From: Symbiodinium kawagutii | Taxonomy: Eukaryota > Sar > Dinophyceae > Suessiales > Symbiodiniaceae | Direction: 5' to 3' | DNA: 64,000 nt | Assembly (NCBI GenBank): GCA_009767595.1 | Contig: VSDK01002149.1 | Coordinates: 187,617-251,616, forward strand | Shown: piece by piece, positions 20,110 through 28,980 of the stretch | Position numbering within the stretch: position 1 is the first letter of the stretch | Layout of the letters: each line of letters begins with the position of its first letter | The notes under the pieces: generated by a model | What the model saw: only the letters and a program-made list of their open reading frames with translations | Told to the model about the DNA's origin: nothing | Databases searched by the model: none | Made by a program: the position numbers and the translations under genes

Positions 20110-22092
20110 ATGGACAACGTGGCACAGTGGCGTGCGAATAACGGGGTCGAGACAGACCTTGATTTCGCATACTACTTCGATTCCTTCCAACAGGCCAGTA
20201 ATGAAGCCGGAAGTGAGATTGCAGGGGCATGGAGAGCCTGTTTCAACCGGGTGTCTCAAGGGCTGCAAGGCATGGTGCGTGACATCATCACAAAGGACCC
20301 AGCGGCGCATCTGTTGGGCCCCCTGCCGAGTGAGCAGGCGAAACCGTCTAGGGCAACACCGAAGGTGGCCCCCACTAAGGCAACTTCGCCCAGGCCACCA
20401 GCGAAACGGCCGAGGTTGACTACCGTGCCGGTGCCTCAAGGTTTGGAGCAGGAGAATCAGCCCTACAAGCCCACTTTGCTTGCTATCCTCCAAGAGGCTA
20501 GCCGGTTCCGAGTGTTGGCAGCTGACCCTACCCGGGAGCAGAAGGTGAAGAGCTTCGAGTCCTTGGTGGCTAGGCTGCTCGGCGCAACTGAGACAGCCAC
20601 CTTGAAGAGGGTGCAGACCACATGGGGTGAGCTCTACCGTCATGTGGAGCTCCGTGGATTGGAGCACCCCTTGCAGGCATGGGACCTCGAGCTCTTTGTG
20701 AGGTCCAGCACGGCAAAGCAACGTGTGATGCAGGCCTTTCTATGGATGAAGCGGAACCTTCATTTGGATTGGGACTTCTCCCTCTGTCAAGCATCGAGGA
20801 AGCGCCAAGGCAACCGCTATGGGATTGGGGCTAGGCAGGCTCCTACTGCTGAGGTGGCTATGTTCGTGGCGCTGGAGAAGACCTTGCAGTCCGCGGCTGA
20901 GCACTTGGCATCCCGATGGCCAGTCCTCTTTGGAGCTTGGTGCCAAGTGTTGGGGGCGGTCAGGCACCAGCACTTGCAGAGATCCATCCTCTTGAAGGTC
21001 ACGTCCCAGAGCTGCTTCTTTGTTTGCACCCGTGGGAAGCAGAAGCACTCTCGTGATGGGTTTTGGTGGAGCGTGCCAGCCCATTTGGTCACCACTGGGT
21101 ACCCAATTGCAGAGCAACTTGCCAAGAGCTGGCAACACTGGCTGATGATGGACAAGGGCCATGTTGGATTGGTGGTGAACCCTAGCACACGTGAGCATGT
21201 GACTATGGCAGCAGCCAAGAGTTGCATCCAAGCCATTATGGTGCGAGTGCTTGGAGATGATGCTGGCCGTGTGACCTCCAAGAGTTGGAGGCAGCTTGGG
21301 ATCACCATGGTGGTGAGGTCAGGTTTCTCTGCCACGGATCAGGTGGCCTTTGGCAACTGGTTGGACCAGGCACCAGGAGGCAATACCTCCATTCCTATGA
21401 GGTATTGCGGCAGCAAGCTGGAGCAGTCCACCTTCTTGAGGCATGTGGTGCATGCCATGCTTGCGCACCTGCAGCATGAGGCCTTGACTTGGGCGCAGGT
21501 CACGAATGCCCAGCTGGAGGCTGCTCGTGCCTTGGCGATGGAGGATGCTGCTGCCTTTTTGGACAAGCCACCTGTTTTGCATCGAGAGTTTGATGCACCG
21601 AAAGTGGCTTCAGTGCTGATGGCGGCTCCCTTCAAGCTCAAGACCAAGTTCGCCAAGAAGAGTGAGCCTGCTGGTGCTCCACCAGTGGCGCGTGAGGTGG
21701 CGCATCCACCAGGGGCCGTAGTTTCCTTGCCAGTTAGCAGGCCTATGCAGGTGGAGAAACCCTCCAAGGTTAGTCGTCCCCCCGTATCTAGAGCTGCTGC
21801 CCTGGGGTCTTCGACTCCTAAGTCCGCGCCTATGCAGCCAGCCATGGAGCAGACCTTGGATGATGACTACTTTGATCGCTTGGCAGAGCAGCGCTGGCGT
21901 CGGCCGGGGCATGCTGATCACCCAGAACCTCCGACCGTGGTTTGGAGGGGAGGTCCGGATGGGCCCTTCCTGATCATTGGAGGCATCTTGACTTCAGTGC
22001 AGGCAGAGGAGCTGGAGACCAAGAACGTTGGGTTGGTCATCAACTGTTTGGGCCCCAAGCATACCCGGTGTTCGCCCGGCAGCGGCCTGTGA
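20110..22092 (+). CDS. Tyrosine recombinase (ORF1) with start of a phosphatase-like domain
   Basis: 660 codons. A lysine/proline-rich N-terminal region (about residues 75-105) precedes a helical core-binding-like part (about 145-225). The catalytic part holds a basic box, R285-HQHLQR-S292, and a GK at about 310. It then has TSKSWRQ (R394, the HxxR-equivalent motif), a GNW box (G415-W417) and Y432 in MRYCGSK, the expected nucleophile. The enzyme would integrate the circular cDNA copy by strand exchange. The C-terminus (about 615-650) reads FLIIGGILTSVQAEELE then VGLVINCLG, the first strands of a dual-specificity phosphatase fold. The frame then stops at 22092 while the fold continues in the +1 frame. 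The start ATG lies 45 nt after A1, and TAA/TGA upstream supports it. The tyrosine recombinase call is from motifs, without alignment. Confidence 0.78.
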   Translation: MDNVAQWRANNGVETDLDFAYYFDSFQQASNEAGSEIAGAWRACFNRVSQGLQGMVRDIITKDPAAHLLGPLPSEQAKPSRATPKVAPTKATSPRPPAKRPRLTTVPVPQGLEQENQPYKPTLLAILQEASRFRVLAADPTREQKVKSFESLVARLLGATETATLKRVQTTWGELYRHVELRGLEHPLQAWDLELFVRSSTAKQRVMQAFLWMKRNLHLDWDFSLCQASRKRQGNRYGIGARQAPTAEVAMFVALEKTLQSAAEHLASRWPVLFGAWCQVLGAVRHQHLQRSILLKVTSQSCFFVCTRGKQKHSRDGFWWSVPAHLVTTGYPIAEQLAKSWQHWLMMDKGHVGLVVNPSTREHVTMAAAKSCIQAIMVRVLGDDAGRVTSKSWRQLGITMVVRSGFSATDQVAFGNWLDQAPGGNTSIPMRYCGSKLEQSTFLRHVVHAMLAHLQHEALTWAQVTNAQLEAARALAMEDAAAFLDKPPVLHREFDAPKVASVLMAAPFKLKTKFAKKSEPAGAPPVAREVAHPPGAVVSLPVSRPMQVEKPSKVSRPPVSRAAALGSSTPKSAPMQPAMEQTLDDDYFDRLAEQRWRRPGHADHPEPPTVVWRGGPDGPFLIIGGILTSVQAEELETKNVGLVINCLGPKHTRCSPGSGL

Positions 22093-22906
22093 GACGAGGT
22101 TCCCGGTTGGCCGCCAGGAGAGGGGCAAGCACTGGCCACTGGTGAGACGCCAGGTAGGCCAGGCTTTGGCTGCACAAGAGAGCATCTTTGATTGTGCTGC
22201 AGGGGTCCATAGAGCTTCAGTGGCTGGTGGGGCTATCCTGGCTTGTGTGCGGGAGATAGCGCCCGATGAGGCTCTTGCGGCCATTGGCCGTGTGAGAAGT
22301 GTGGAACCTGAGAAGGCACTGAGGGACACGGCTATGCGCAAATGGCTCTATGAGGAGGCTGACCTTTCTCCTTTGCCAGGGCTGCAGGTGAAGCTGCCGG
22401 TGCAATTTGTAGCCAGCCGCCGAGCCAACCCCTTGTTCCATGCAGTCCCAGAAGGTATGTCTGAGGATGAACCAGTGCCAGCTTGTCGTTGGCGAAGATC
22501 TTCAGTTACAGCACGGTCCTTCGCTGGTGGCAGAGACAATGTGCATCTCGCCAATTCAGTGCATGAAGCAGCTGCATACGGTCTGTCGTTTTGTGCAGCT
22601 TGCGCCTGGATGCTCCCTCCATCCCACCAGCAAATGCTGGAAGATGCAGGAGCACATTACAAAACTATAAGGATAACAGCTGAGCTTCGTTTTTCTGACC
22701 TCGGTCAAGACGTGCTCGTGAGGAATTCCCAGTGTAGCATATGCGGCAAAAGAGGGTTGCAGAGCAGTGTAGCACTCAGCAAGAGTAGGGATCTGTCAGA
22801 TTCTCAGGGAGTTCTTGTGATGCGTGGTGCTGGTGCCCACAGGATTGCTCGACTTAGATTGACCACCCCGCATGGGTATCACTGCCAGCTGGCATGGGCT
22901 GCATGA
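21992..22906 (+). CDS. Phosphatase-like continuation (ORF2), +1 frame relative to ORF1
   Basis: The frame opens after TGA 21989-21991 and overlaps ORF1 by ~100 nt. It reads FPVGRQERGKHWPLV, then a helix, then FDCAAGVHRASVAGGAIL. C22193-R22213 is the C-X5-R loop of dual-specificity and tyrosine phosphatases, with the usual preceding His replaced by Asp. PDEALAAIGRVR follows, as in the helix after the P-loop. There is no ATG in this frame before 22334, which lies after the loop. Expression of a whole phosphatase fold therefore needs a +1 shift from ORF1 (programmed, or an inactivating or assembly indel). The C-terminal ~150 residues include CSICGKRG, a possible zinc knuckle, and are unrecognised. 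The role is unknown. Confidence 0.65.
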   Translation, partial: LQCRQRSWRPRTLGWSSTVWAPSIPGVRPAAACETRFPVGRQERGKHWPLVRRQVGQALAAQESIFDCAAGVHRASVAGGAILACVREIAPDEALAAIGRVRSVEPEKALRDTAMRKWLYEEADLSPLPGLQVKLPVQFVASRRANPLFHAVPEGMSEDEPVPACRWRRSSVTARSFAGGRDNVHLANSVHEAAAYGLSFCAACAWMLPPSHQQMLEDAGAHYKTIRITAELRFSDLGQDVLVRNSQCSICGKRGLQSSVALSKSRDLSDSQGVLVMRGAGAHRIARLRLTTPHGYHCQLAWAA

Positions 22907-22966
22907 GCAGCATGGAAATCACTTGTATTCATAGTCGCAGCTTCTCTAGAATCATAGGTAGCAAAG

Positions 22967-23515
22967 ATGTCTACTCAGGTCGTAGTTCGGGCTACCGTTA
23001 GTCGGGTTTGTCCCGATCTTCATTCTAGCCATGAAGAAGCCTTGCCTGCCATCACGCAGCTGCTGGCAGCCCTGGGAAGCTTCCTGGTGGTGTTGGGCAA
23101 GATGCCCAAACGTTTGGCGGGTCATGCAGTGATCCATCACACAGTGCAGTACTTTGTTAGTCAGTTGACCCTGGTGGTGTCGTACTGGCTTCGTGCTGAC
23201 GCAACCTCGTTGGCTGCTGCCCGTGGCATTCGTCCATCCCAGCAGGAGCTCCTTGATGCAACGGACCATCTTGCTCTTTGTGGAGTTCAACTTGCCAACG
23301 AGACCACCTCCTGGGCAATGGAACTTGAACCTGAGGAGCGCGATGAATTCGTGCAGCTGCTGTTGGGAGCAACCCAACTTAGTCGTCAGGCTTGCGATAG
23401 GTTTGACGACGTGACACTGCAAGTGCTCGAACTCACAGGCTCTAGTTGCCTGGCTAGGATTTCAGCTGTCACCCATTTTGGCCGGAATGAAGTCAATGGT
23501 AGGCCAGTTCGTTGA
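22967..23515 (+). CDS. Small helical protein of unknown function (ORF3)
   Basis: 182 codons from ATG 22967 (context AAAGATGTCT), in the same frame as ORF2 but separated from it by TGA (22904) and TAG (22955). The composition is leucine/alanine/valine-rich, with alternating charge that predicts helices (LLAALGSFLVVLGKMPKRL; LEPEERDEFVQLLLGATQL). No signal peptide, zinc motif or enzyme motif is visible. By position it is part of the retroelement coding region and could be a structural or accessory protein. I do not recognise the family. Confidence 0.55.
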   Translation: MSTQVVVRATVSRVCPDLHSSHEEALPAITQLLAALGSFLVVLGKMPKRLAGHAVIHHTVQYFVSQLTLVVSYWLRADATSLAAARGIRPSQQELLDATDHLALCGVQLANETTSWAMELEPEERDEFVQLLLGATQLSRQACDRFDDVTLQVLELTGSSCLARISAVTHFGRNEVNGRPVR

Positions 23516-23812
23516 TCTTGTCATTACTTACGTAGTAGTTTCTTTTTGTACCTGCTAGTTAAGCCTTAGCCGTCTAGCAGCCAAAAAGGTGTGTCGAGAG
23601 CCGCGCACGGGAGAGTTCATGTGATTCCTTTGGTACTGTGTAGTCAGGAATAGTGGATCTCCCCTTGTCCCAGCCATGTAGAAGCAGGATAGGTATTTGG
23701 AGTTGCTTGTGCTTGAGAGTCTGTCATCATTGGATTGTGCATGGTCGATCACTTTCTGTTTTCCCACTGAGTTGGCTAAGATTCGAGTGTTTTCGATCGA
23801 CCACCATCAATC
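23516..23812. other. Untranslated spacer between ORF3 and the gag-like ORF
   Basis: 297 bp with stops in all forward frames and no feature recognised. It may carry signals for translating or trans-splicing the gag-pol unit. Several AG dinucleotides (for example before 23800) could serve as trans-splice acceptors. Confidence 0.4.
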
Positions 23813-24976
23813 ATGGCCGCTGCAGCGCCTGATGCCACTGTGCGCCAAGCTTTTGAGGAGCTGCAAAGGCGTTTTGACTATGATGCCAAGGTCACCGAGA
23901 AGATCCTGGAGCTGGGCATTCGAAGCATGAGTGACTTTCGGTATTATCCGAAGGATCAGGAGGATGCAGCCCAGTCGTTCGTCGAGAGTGTTGCCGACTT
24001 GACGAACAAGAGGATCCAGGCAGCACGCCTGAAGGCAGCATGGAGTGCGGTCTGCAAAGCAGAGCAGGCACGCCATGATGGCTCGGCTCCAGTGGAGTTG
24101 GATGAGGAGGAGCTTTTGCCACCAGGGACCTTGCAAGGCATCAAGCAGACCTTCTTCGCTCGGTACAAGATGCACTTCCCAGCGGAGCAGTTTCCTGGAG
24201 ACCGACTTATCACTAAGTTGAGTCGAGGATTGGCCAAGTGCAACTTGGAGGTGTTCCCAATCCTGCAGGTGAAGACCCTGGGGGAGCAGCGAGTGCAGGT
24301 TGTCAAGAAACGCAAGGTAGCAGAAAACCTTTATTATAGCTCATCTCCTGACGAGCACGAAGCAGAGAAGAGCGTGGGAAAGTATTTGGAGCTCTTGTAC
24401 ACCTACTTCTTGGGATTGGCCATTGTTGGAGCAGACAAGGCCGAGAATGCTCCAACTGAGGCTGAGACGTTGGCCACAAGCACTGTGGCATACTGCAAGG
24501 TGCCATGGGACATTGTGTACAAGTACCACCGGGCCGCTTCCTTTGTGACCAAGCTCGGAGAAGGGCAACCACATCGCATGCAGGTTTTGGAAAAGCTGGA
24601 CCTGGCAGAGCGTACTGCTTGGGCCGCAGAGTTCTCCAAAGGAGCCAAAACTCTGGGGGCTGTGACTGACGAGATCTTCACAACCCGCGATCCCATGTGG
24701 CTGCCCGAGTCGCATATGAGGCCATCAGAGCCTGCGCAGGCTCCTCGTGCACCGAGTGGACCTAGTGGCCGTGTTGGAGGAAACCAGTTGGCCACTCATC
24801 TTAGGGACGGTAAACCGCTGTGCCAAGCATGGCAGCATAACAAGTGTCCCCACCAGCGAGAATCGCGGTGCAGCAACGGAGAGCATCTTTGTGCCCGGCC
24901 CTTGAAATCGGGGCGAGTATGCGGGCATCCAGGCCATGTTGGCCAGAAGTGTGACAATAAACAGCGTGCCTACTGA
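23813..24976 (+). CDS. Gag-like zinc-finger protein (ORF4)
   Basis: 387 codons, ATG in good context (AATCATGGCC). The N-terminal two thirds are helical and charged (VRQAFEELQRRFDYDAKVTE). A proline/serine linker (about 310-325, PSEPAQAPRAPSGPSG) leads to a Cys/His-rich tail, about residues 337-380. The tail includes CQAWQHNKC, CSNGEHLC and CGHPGHVGQKC, which ends with the HX4C spacing of a retroviral-type knuckle. Size, position before pol, helical body and terminal zinc finger together suggest a nucleocapsid/Gag role, binding element RNA. It ends at TGA 24974-24976 in the same frame as pol, with no other stop between. The Gag label is inferred from architecture. Confidence 0.68.
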   Translation: MAAAAPDATVRQAFEELQRRFDYDAKVTEKILELGIRSMSDFRYYPKDQEDAAQSFVESVADLTNKRIQAARLKAAWSAVCKAEQARHDGSAPVELDEEELLPPGTLQGIKQTFFARYKMHFPAEQFPGDRLITKLSRGLAKCNLEVFPILQVKTLGEQRVQVVKKRKVAENLYYSSSPDEHEAEKSVGKYLELLYTYFLGLAIVGADKAENAPTEAETLATSTVAYCKVPWDIVYKYHRAASFVTKLGEGQPHRMQVLEKLDLAERTAWAAEFSKGAKTLGAVTDEIFTTRDPMWLPESHMRPSEPAQAPRAPSGPSGRVGGNQLATHLRDGKPLCQAWQHNKCPHQRESRCSNGEHLCARPLKSGRVCGHPGHVGQKCDNKQRAY

Positions 24977-27900
24977 AAGATAGCTGGCACAGAGTCACAC
25001 CTGGTGGCATACCAGGAGAATTTGCATGCACTGCAGTCGGCTTGGTCGAAAAGTGCCGTCACTGATGATGACCGCCCAGTTTTCTTAGATGTCTTTTCTG
25101 GCCCACGGTTTCCATTGGCTAAAGCATTTAGCTGGTGCGGTTGGAAAGTGATGCAACCGATTGATTTGAAGCTAGACAAAGAATTCGATATCAATTCACC
25201 TCCTGTCCGCAAAGCCATAGGAGTCAGATTGCCTGAGTGTCACCTTGTTTCCACCGCTATGGACTGTTCTACCAAGAGTAGGATCAGAGAGATCGCCATC
25301 CCTGGCAGGCCAAGCCCGCAACCGTTGAGGTCAGCAGAGCATCCGCGGGGGCTGCCGGGATTGAGTCCAACAGATGCCACTCGAGTTGATGCCGACAATG
25401 CAGCTAGTGATTTCGTCTTGGCAATCCAAACCATGATGCACATGAAAGGAAGGGGAGCCTTTAGGGAAAACCCCCGAAGGAGTTACCACTGGCATGATCC
25501 AGTTGAACAGCACTTGTTTTCACAAGGGCACTGGGATGATTGGAGGTACGACAATTGCTGCCTCTTAGCCACAAGGCGGAAACGGCAACTCATTCGTCAC
25601 AACCTAGCAGAGTATAGTAAGTTGCCGGAGCTCATTTGTGCACACCACCATCATGAACATGAATGGAGACCGCAACCCACTGCATCCGGCATGTATTACC
25701 CCAGTGCAGAGGAGTCCGAGTATACAGCCTCACTGAGCTTCAGTCTGGCCGTAGCAGCAAGCTACTGGGCAGTCCGGCAAGGATTCGGGAAGTTGAAGCT
25801 GGGCAGCATGCCTACCATTGAGTGTTCAGGTGATAGAGTGGGATGGCTAGATCTACCAGCAAGCACATTCAGAGAAGATGCTTTGATTCCAACAGCCATT
25901 CAATGTGGATACAGCCCAAAGCATGGTAAATACTCAGCTCTTCCTACCCGAGTGCACGTTCTGGATGTTTGGAGTAAAGAGAAAGGATTGCCTGCTGATG
26001 TCATTTATGCTGGCCATGGGCACTTCCGACACAGGTTGCCTTGTTCACCGTGGTGCAACCCGTTCAAGATTGGGCAAGATGGGACACCAGTGGTAGTGCT
26101 TCTCAAGTTTATAGCCCACATCGATGAGTTTCTGTCCAGGCGAAACCTTGATCCGTTGATGGGGAAGAGGATCGCATGTGACTGTCCAGTAGGCCAACCC
26201 TGCCATGTTGATGTGCTGATTGCCAAGGTCTTCGAAGCCATCGAGGGCCAAGCCCATCCCAAGAGGCGCAACCCATGGCTGGGACCAATCAGGATGGTCA
26301 GGGCAGCCCCGGTAGCCTTTAGTCAAGCCGCAGTGGTAGCCGGCATCCGATCGCAGTTTCCTGATGTTAGTTTTCATGGAGTTTCTTGGCCGTCCATTGC
26401 CCATCTTGTCAATGATGACGTGTTTACCCAATTCAGATCATGGGCTGACCAACAAGCCATAGCTGCTGATGGACCTCTTGGGCCTGAGATCCTCCAACAT
26501 GTCGGTGTTATCGGAGGACGAGCAGCGCTTTCCGAACAATCAGGATCAGGACCACAACGGAATGCACTCCCACCTGTGGTACCCTTTGGACTGACACCAA
26601 TCGACCATTTTCATGCCTGCCTTGCCTTGCATTGCCAGAATCTACCCATGCAAGCGCCACAGGCTGCTGACTGGGACTTGCAGTTTGCGGCCGCATGTAT
26701 GGCAGAGTCTACTACTGGCATCCAGCGTATTCGGCAGCGAGCAGCCCACATTTTGGCCTGCTTAGGCCGGCAGCTAGAATCAGTGTCACAGTACCTTCGT
26801 TCCCAGCAGCATCCTGAAGTTCGCCAAGTGAACCCAGCCATCCACTTAGCACTGATAGCAGTGCTGGTGTTGGTTATGCACTGGCCAGACACCAGTCTCT
26901 GTTCGAGACTGTTTCAAGGATTTGAAGCAATAGGCTACGTTCCTGCCTGTGGAATTTGGGGAAGTCAGCAAGGCGATTACGTGTCCAGGGAGGATATCCT
27001 GGAGGGCGCAATGGCAGAAGGTCAACAGCTAGTGAGCTCTTTGCACAGTGGCCCAGATGACCAAGTCATCATTGATGCAGGAGCCGCTGACGAGGCCAAG
27101 CATTGGTGCACCCCCGAGCGTCCAGTCTCAGAGATCCCTGCAAACGCTTCAGATTATAGACTCATCAAGCGCTTCGTCATCACTCAGAGCTCTGGCAAGA
27201 AAAGGGTGATTGACGACGCCGCAGCAGGCGGCCAATCCAGGCTGAGCCAAGACGGCAACCATCTCAGGTTTTGTTCAGCGTTGCAGCCATGCATCCACCT
27301 TAGATGTCTAGAAGCAGCTCTGCAACAACACGGCCGAAGCGTGTTGCAACCAGGATATGGTGTGTCCACCATTGGCGAAGATCTTCCTGATGCCTACAGA
27401 AAGATCCCCATGCTACCATCACACAGTTATTTGTGTTTGGTCACCTATTGGCACCAGAGCAAACGTTGCGCCATGTATCGCCGTTACCACAGCATGCTCT
27501 TTGGTTTGCCTTTGGCAGTGTCAGCATTCAACAGAGTGTCCTTTTTCCTTCAGGCAGTGGCTAGAAGGATTCTTCGTATGCTCTGCAGTCTGTACTTTGA
27601 CGATGCCACTGCGCAAGATTTTGATGACACAGCCCTCCAAGCACAGCAGACCTTGGAAGAGACTATGGCAGTCATCGGCTTTCCCTTCTCTGAGGAAAAG
27701 AGGCAGCCACCATCTAAGGATGGAGACTTCTTAGGTGTGGTTCACAATTTCGACATCACCATGAATCAACCGTTCATTCATCTTTGGATTCGCCCGAAGC
27801 TTTTAGAGAAGATCCATGACCTGGTCGATACCGCATTCCAAAACCGAAGTTTGCCTCCAGGCATTGCAGCAAAACTTTTCGGATGCCTAACCTTTCTGAG

Positions 27901-28591
27901 CCACGCAGCCTTTGGGAAGATCGCCAGGTCCGGATTAGTTGACATCAAAGAGAGACAGTATGACACCACTAGTGCTCTCACACCAGAGATAGCCGATGCC
28001 TTACGTACCATCAAACAGCTACTGCATTTGAAACCCAATCGGATGGTACCAATCTTCCAGTCCTTCACACTGCGACTCATCGGAGCATCCGATGCTGCTC
28101 ATGAAGGTGAAGCCTTAGGCACTGGAGGATTTCTCTTCGTTAGTCCTGGCAAACGGAGGAGAGGAGCTGTAGTGGAGGTCACACGAGAGGTGCATGATCT
28201 CTGGGGCAACCAGAGCGTAGTCATCGCCCAACTGGAACTCCTCATGATCCTCCAGGCAGCGTTACAATTCCCAGATGACTTTCGTGATAGTGCATGTATC
28301 TGGTTTTGCGATAACATCGCATCATTGATGAGTCTCGTGAAGGGAAGATCTGATGTCCATTCTTTAGATCACATGAGCCGGATGGTGCATTTGTTAATGT
28401 TCCAGCTGAGGTGTTATACTTGGTTTGAATGGATCCAGAGCAGTAGCAACTGGAGCGATGGCATCAGCCGCACAGGGTTTCAGGACACCATCTGGCAGCA
28501 AGAACAGTTTAAAGTTATGACATCCAGAGTTTGCACCTTGTTATGGCATCTTGACTTACCTACTCTTTCACATTTTTTTGCCTTCCTGTAA
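24977..28591 (+). CDS. Pol: methyltransferase-like, DUF4326-like, reverse transcriptase, RNase H (ORF5)
   Basis: About 1,204 codons open from the gag TGA to TAA 28589-28591. There is no ATG before 25151, inside the first domain, so TGA readthrough from gag is the likeliest route; GTG 25004 is the first near-cognate codon. Numbering residues from 25004: D29-VFSGP begins a Rossmann/SAM-like domain, with MDCSTKSRIREI (86-97) and ENP (155-157) resembling decayed cytosine-methyltransferase motifs. About 335-415 is DUF4326-like (YAGHGHFRHRLP, ACDCPVGQPC). RT spans about 720-910, with GKKRVIDD, DLPDAYRKI, the FGLPLAVSAF box and YFDD at 864-867. RNase H carries D1030, E1078, D1103 and D1152, a full DEDD-type set. 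It would copy element RNA into DNA. RT and RNase H are secure, the two N-terminal domains less so. Confidence 0.87.
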   Translation, partial: KIAGTESHLVAYQENLHALQSAWSKSAVTDDDRPVFLDVFSGPRFPLAKAFSWCGWKVMQPIDLKLDKEFDINSPPVRKAIGVRLPECHLVSTAMDCSTKSRIREIAIPGRPSPQPLRSAEHPRGLPGLSPTDATRVDADNAASDFVLAIQTMMHMKGRGAFRENPRRSYHWHDPVEQHLFSQGHWDDWRYDNCCLLATRRKRQLIRHNLAEYSKLPELICAHHHHEHEWRPQPTASGMYYPSAEESEYTASLSFSLAVAASYWAVRQGFGKLKLGSMPTIECSGDRVGWLDLPASTFREDALIPTAIQCGYSPKHGKYSALPTRVHVLDVWSKEKGLPADVIYAGHGHFRHRLPCSPWCNPFKIGQDGTPVVVLLKFIAHIDEFLSRRNLDPLMGKRIACDCPVGQPCHVDVLIAKVFEAIEGQAHPKRRNPWLGPIRMVRAAPVAFSQAAVVAGIRSQFPDVSFHGVSWPSIAHLVNDDVFTQFRSWADQQAIAADGPLGPEILQHVGVIGGRAALSEQSGSGPQRNALPPVVPFGLTPIDHFHACLALHCQNLPMQAPQAADWDLQFAAACMAESTTGIQRIRQRAAHILACLGRQLESVSQYLRSQQHPEVRQVNPAIHLALIAVLVLVMHWPDTSLCSRLFQGFEAIGYVPACGIWGSQQGDYVSREDILEGAMAEGQQLVSSLHSGPDDQVIIDAGAADEAKHWCTPERPVSEIPANASDYRLIKRFVITQSSGKKRVIDDAAAGGQSRLSQDGNHLRFCSALQPCIHLRCLEAALQQHGRSVLQPGYGVSTIGEDLPDAYRKIPMLPSHSYLCLVTYWHQSKRCAMYRRYHSMLFGLPLAVSAFNRVSFFLQAVARRILRMLCSLYFDDATAQDFDDTALQAQQTLEETMAVIGFPFSEEKRQPPSKDGDFLGVVHNFDITMNQPFIHLWIRPKLLEKIHDLVDTAFQNRSLPPGIAAKLFGCLTFLSHAAFGKIARSGLVDIKERQYDTTSALTPEIADALRTIKQLLHLKPNRMVPIFQSFTLRLIGASDAAHEGEALGTGGFLFVSPGKRRRGAVVEVTREVHDLWGNQSVVIAQLELLMILQAALQFPDDFRDSACIWFCDNIASLMSLVKGRSDVHSLDHMSRMVHLLMFQLRCYTWFEWIQSSSNWSDGISRTGFQDTIWQQEQFKVMTSRVCTLLWHLDLPTLSHFFAFL

Positions 28592-28626
28592 TCTCCCGAA
28601 ATGCTTTGGATGAGAAATGCATTGGA
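28592..28626. other. Short 3' non-coding spacer before B1
   Basis: 35 bp between the pol stop and repeat B1, with no feature recognised. Confidence 0.4.
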
Positions 28627-28794
28627 GTCAAGTAGCCCCTACCTGTGTAGCAGGGAAGGGGCAGTGGCAGCAGGCCACACAGGTCATGAAGACCGTTCCT
28701 GGTATAGGCTATTTGGAGATTACTCCTTTTGAGCAGACGCAGAAGGAAAGAGAAAAAGGAGCGTTGCCCCCCTTCTGAGTTCGGTCAGCAGTTG
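28627..28794 (+). repeat. Internal split direct repeat B1
   Basis: 168 bp from GTCAAGTAGCCCC to GTCAGCAGTTG. It matches B2 except for one substitution near the middle and the lack of a 13-bp segment (AACGCAACCAAAG). Confidence 0.92.
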
Positions 28795-28916
28795 TGAAAT
28801 GTGTAGTGCTTCGGGCAGGCTTGGTGCACATGTTCAACTGATGAATGTTAACTCAACTGCCATTTTGGCTCAAGATTTTTACATGCACATCTGAGCCAAA
28901 ATAGCTTAGGGTGATT
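28795..28916 (+). repeat. Internal split direct repeat A2
   Basis: 122 bp identical to A1 and directly abutting B1. It contains the same spliced-leader 16-mer (28859-28874) and its complementary arm (28893-28905). Confidence 0.92.
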
Positions 28917-28950
28917 CAATTCTTTTTCCCCACCCCCCCACACCTCGAGG

Positions 28951-28975
28951 CTTCATAGGATTTCCCCCTATGAAG
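28951..28975 (+). terminator. Perfect 9-bp hairpin between A2 and B2
   Basis: CTTCATAGG (28951-28959) and CCTATGAAG (28967-28975) form a perfect stem with a 7-nt loop, after a pyrimidine/C-rich run. It could act in 3' end formation or as a recombination or reverse-transcription signal. The role is inference and the type is given only for want of a better one. Confidence 0.4.
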
Positions 28976-28980
28976 TACTT

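Noticed and set aside
20002..21845. Long minus-strand ORFs (up to 239 codons) over the recombinase ORF
   Set aside because: They are complements of the coding frame with no motifs of their own; the + strand frame carries the recombinase motifs.
28859..28874. A genuine spliced-leader RNA gene at the 16-mer match
   Set aside because: The first six leader bases are missing and the leader is followed by ATTTTT instead of a GT donor and Sm-like region.
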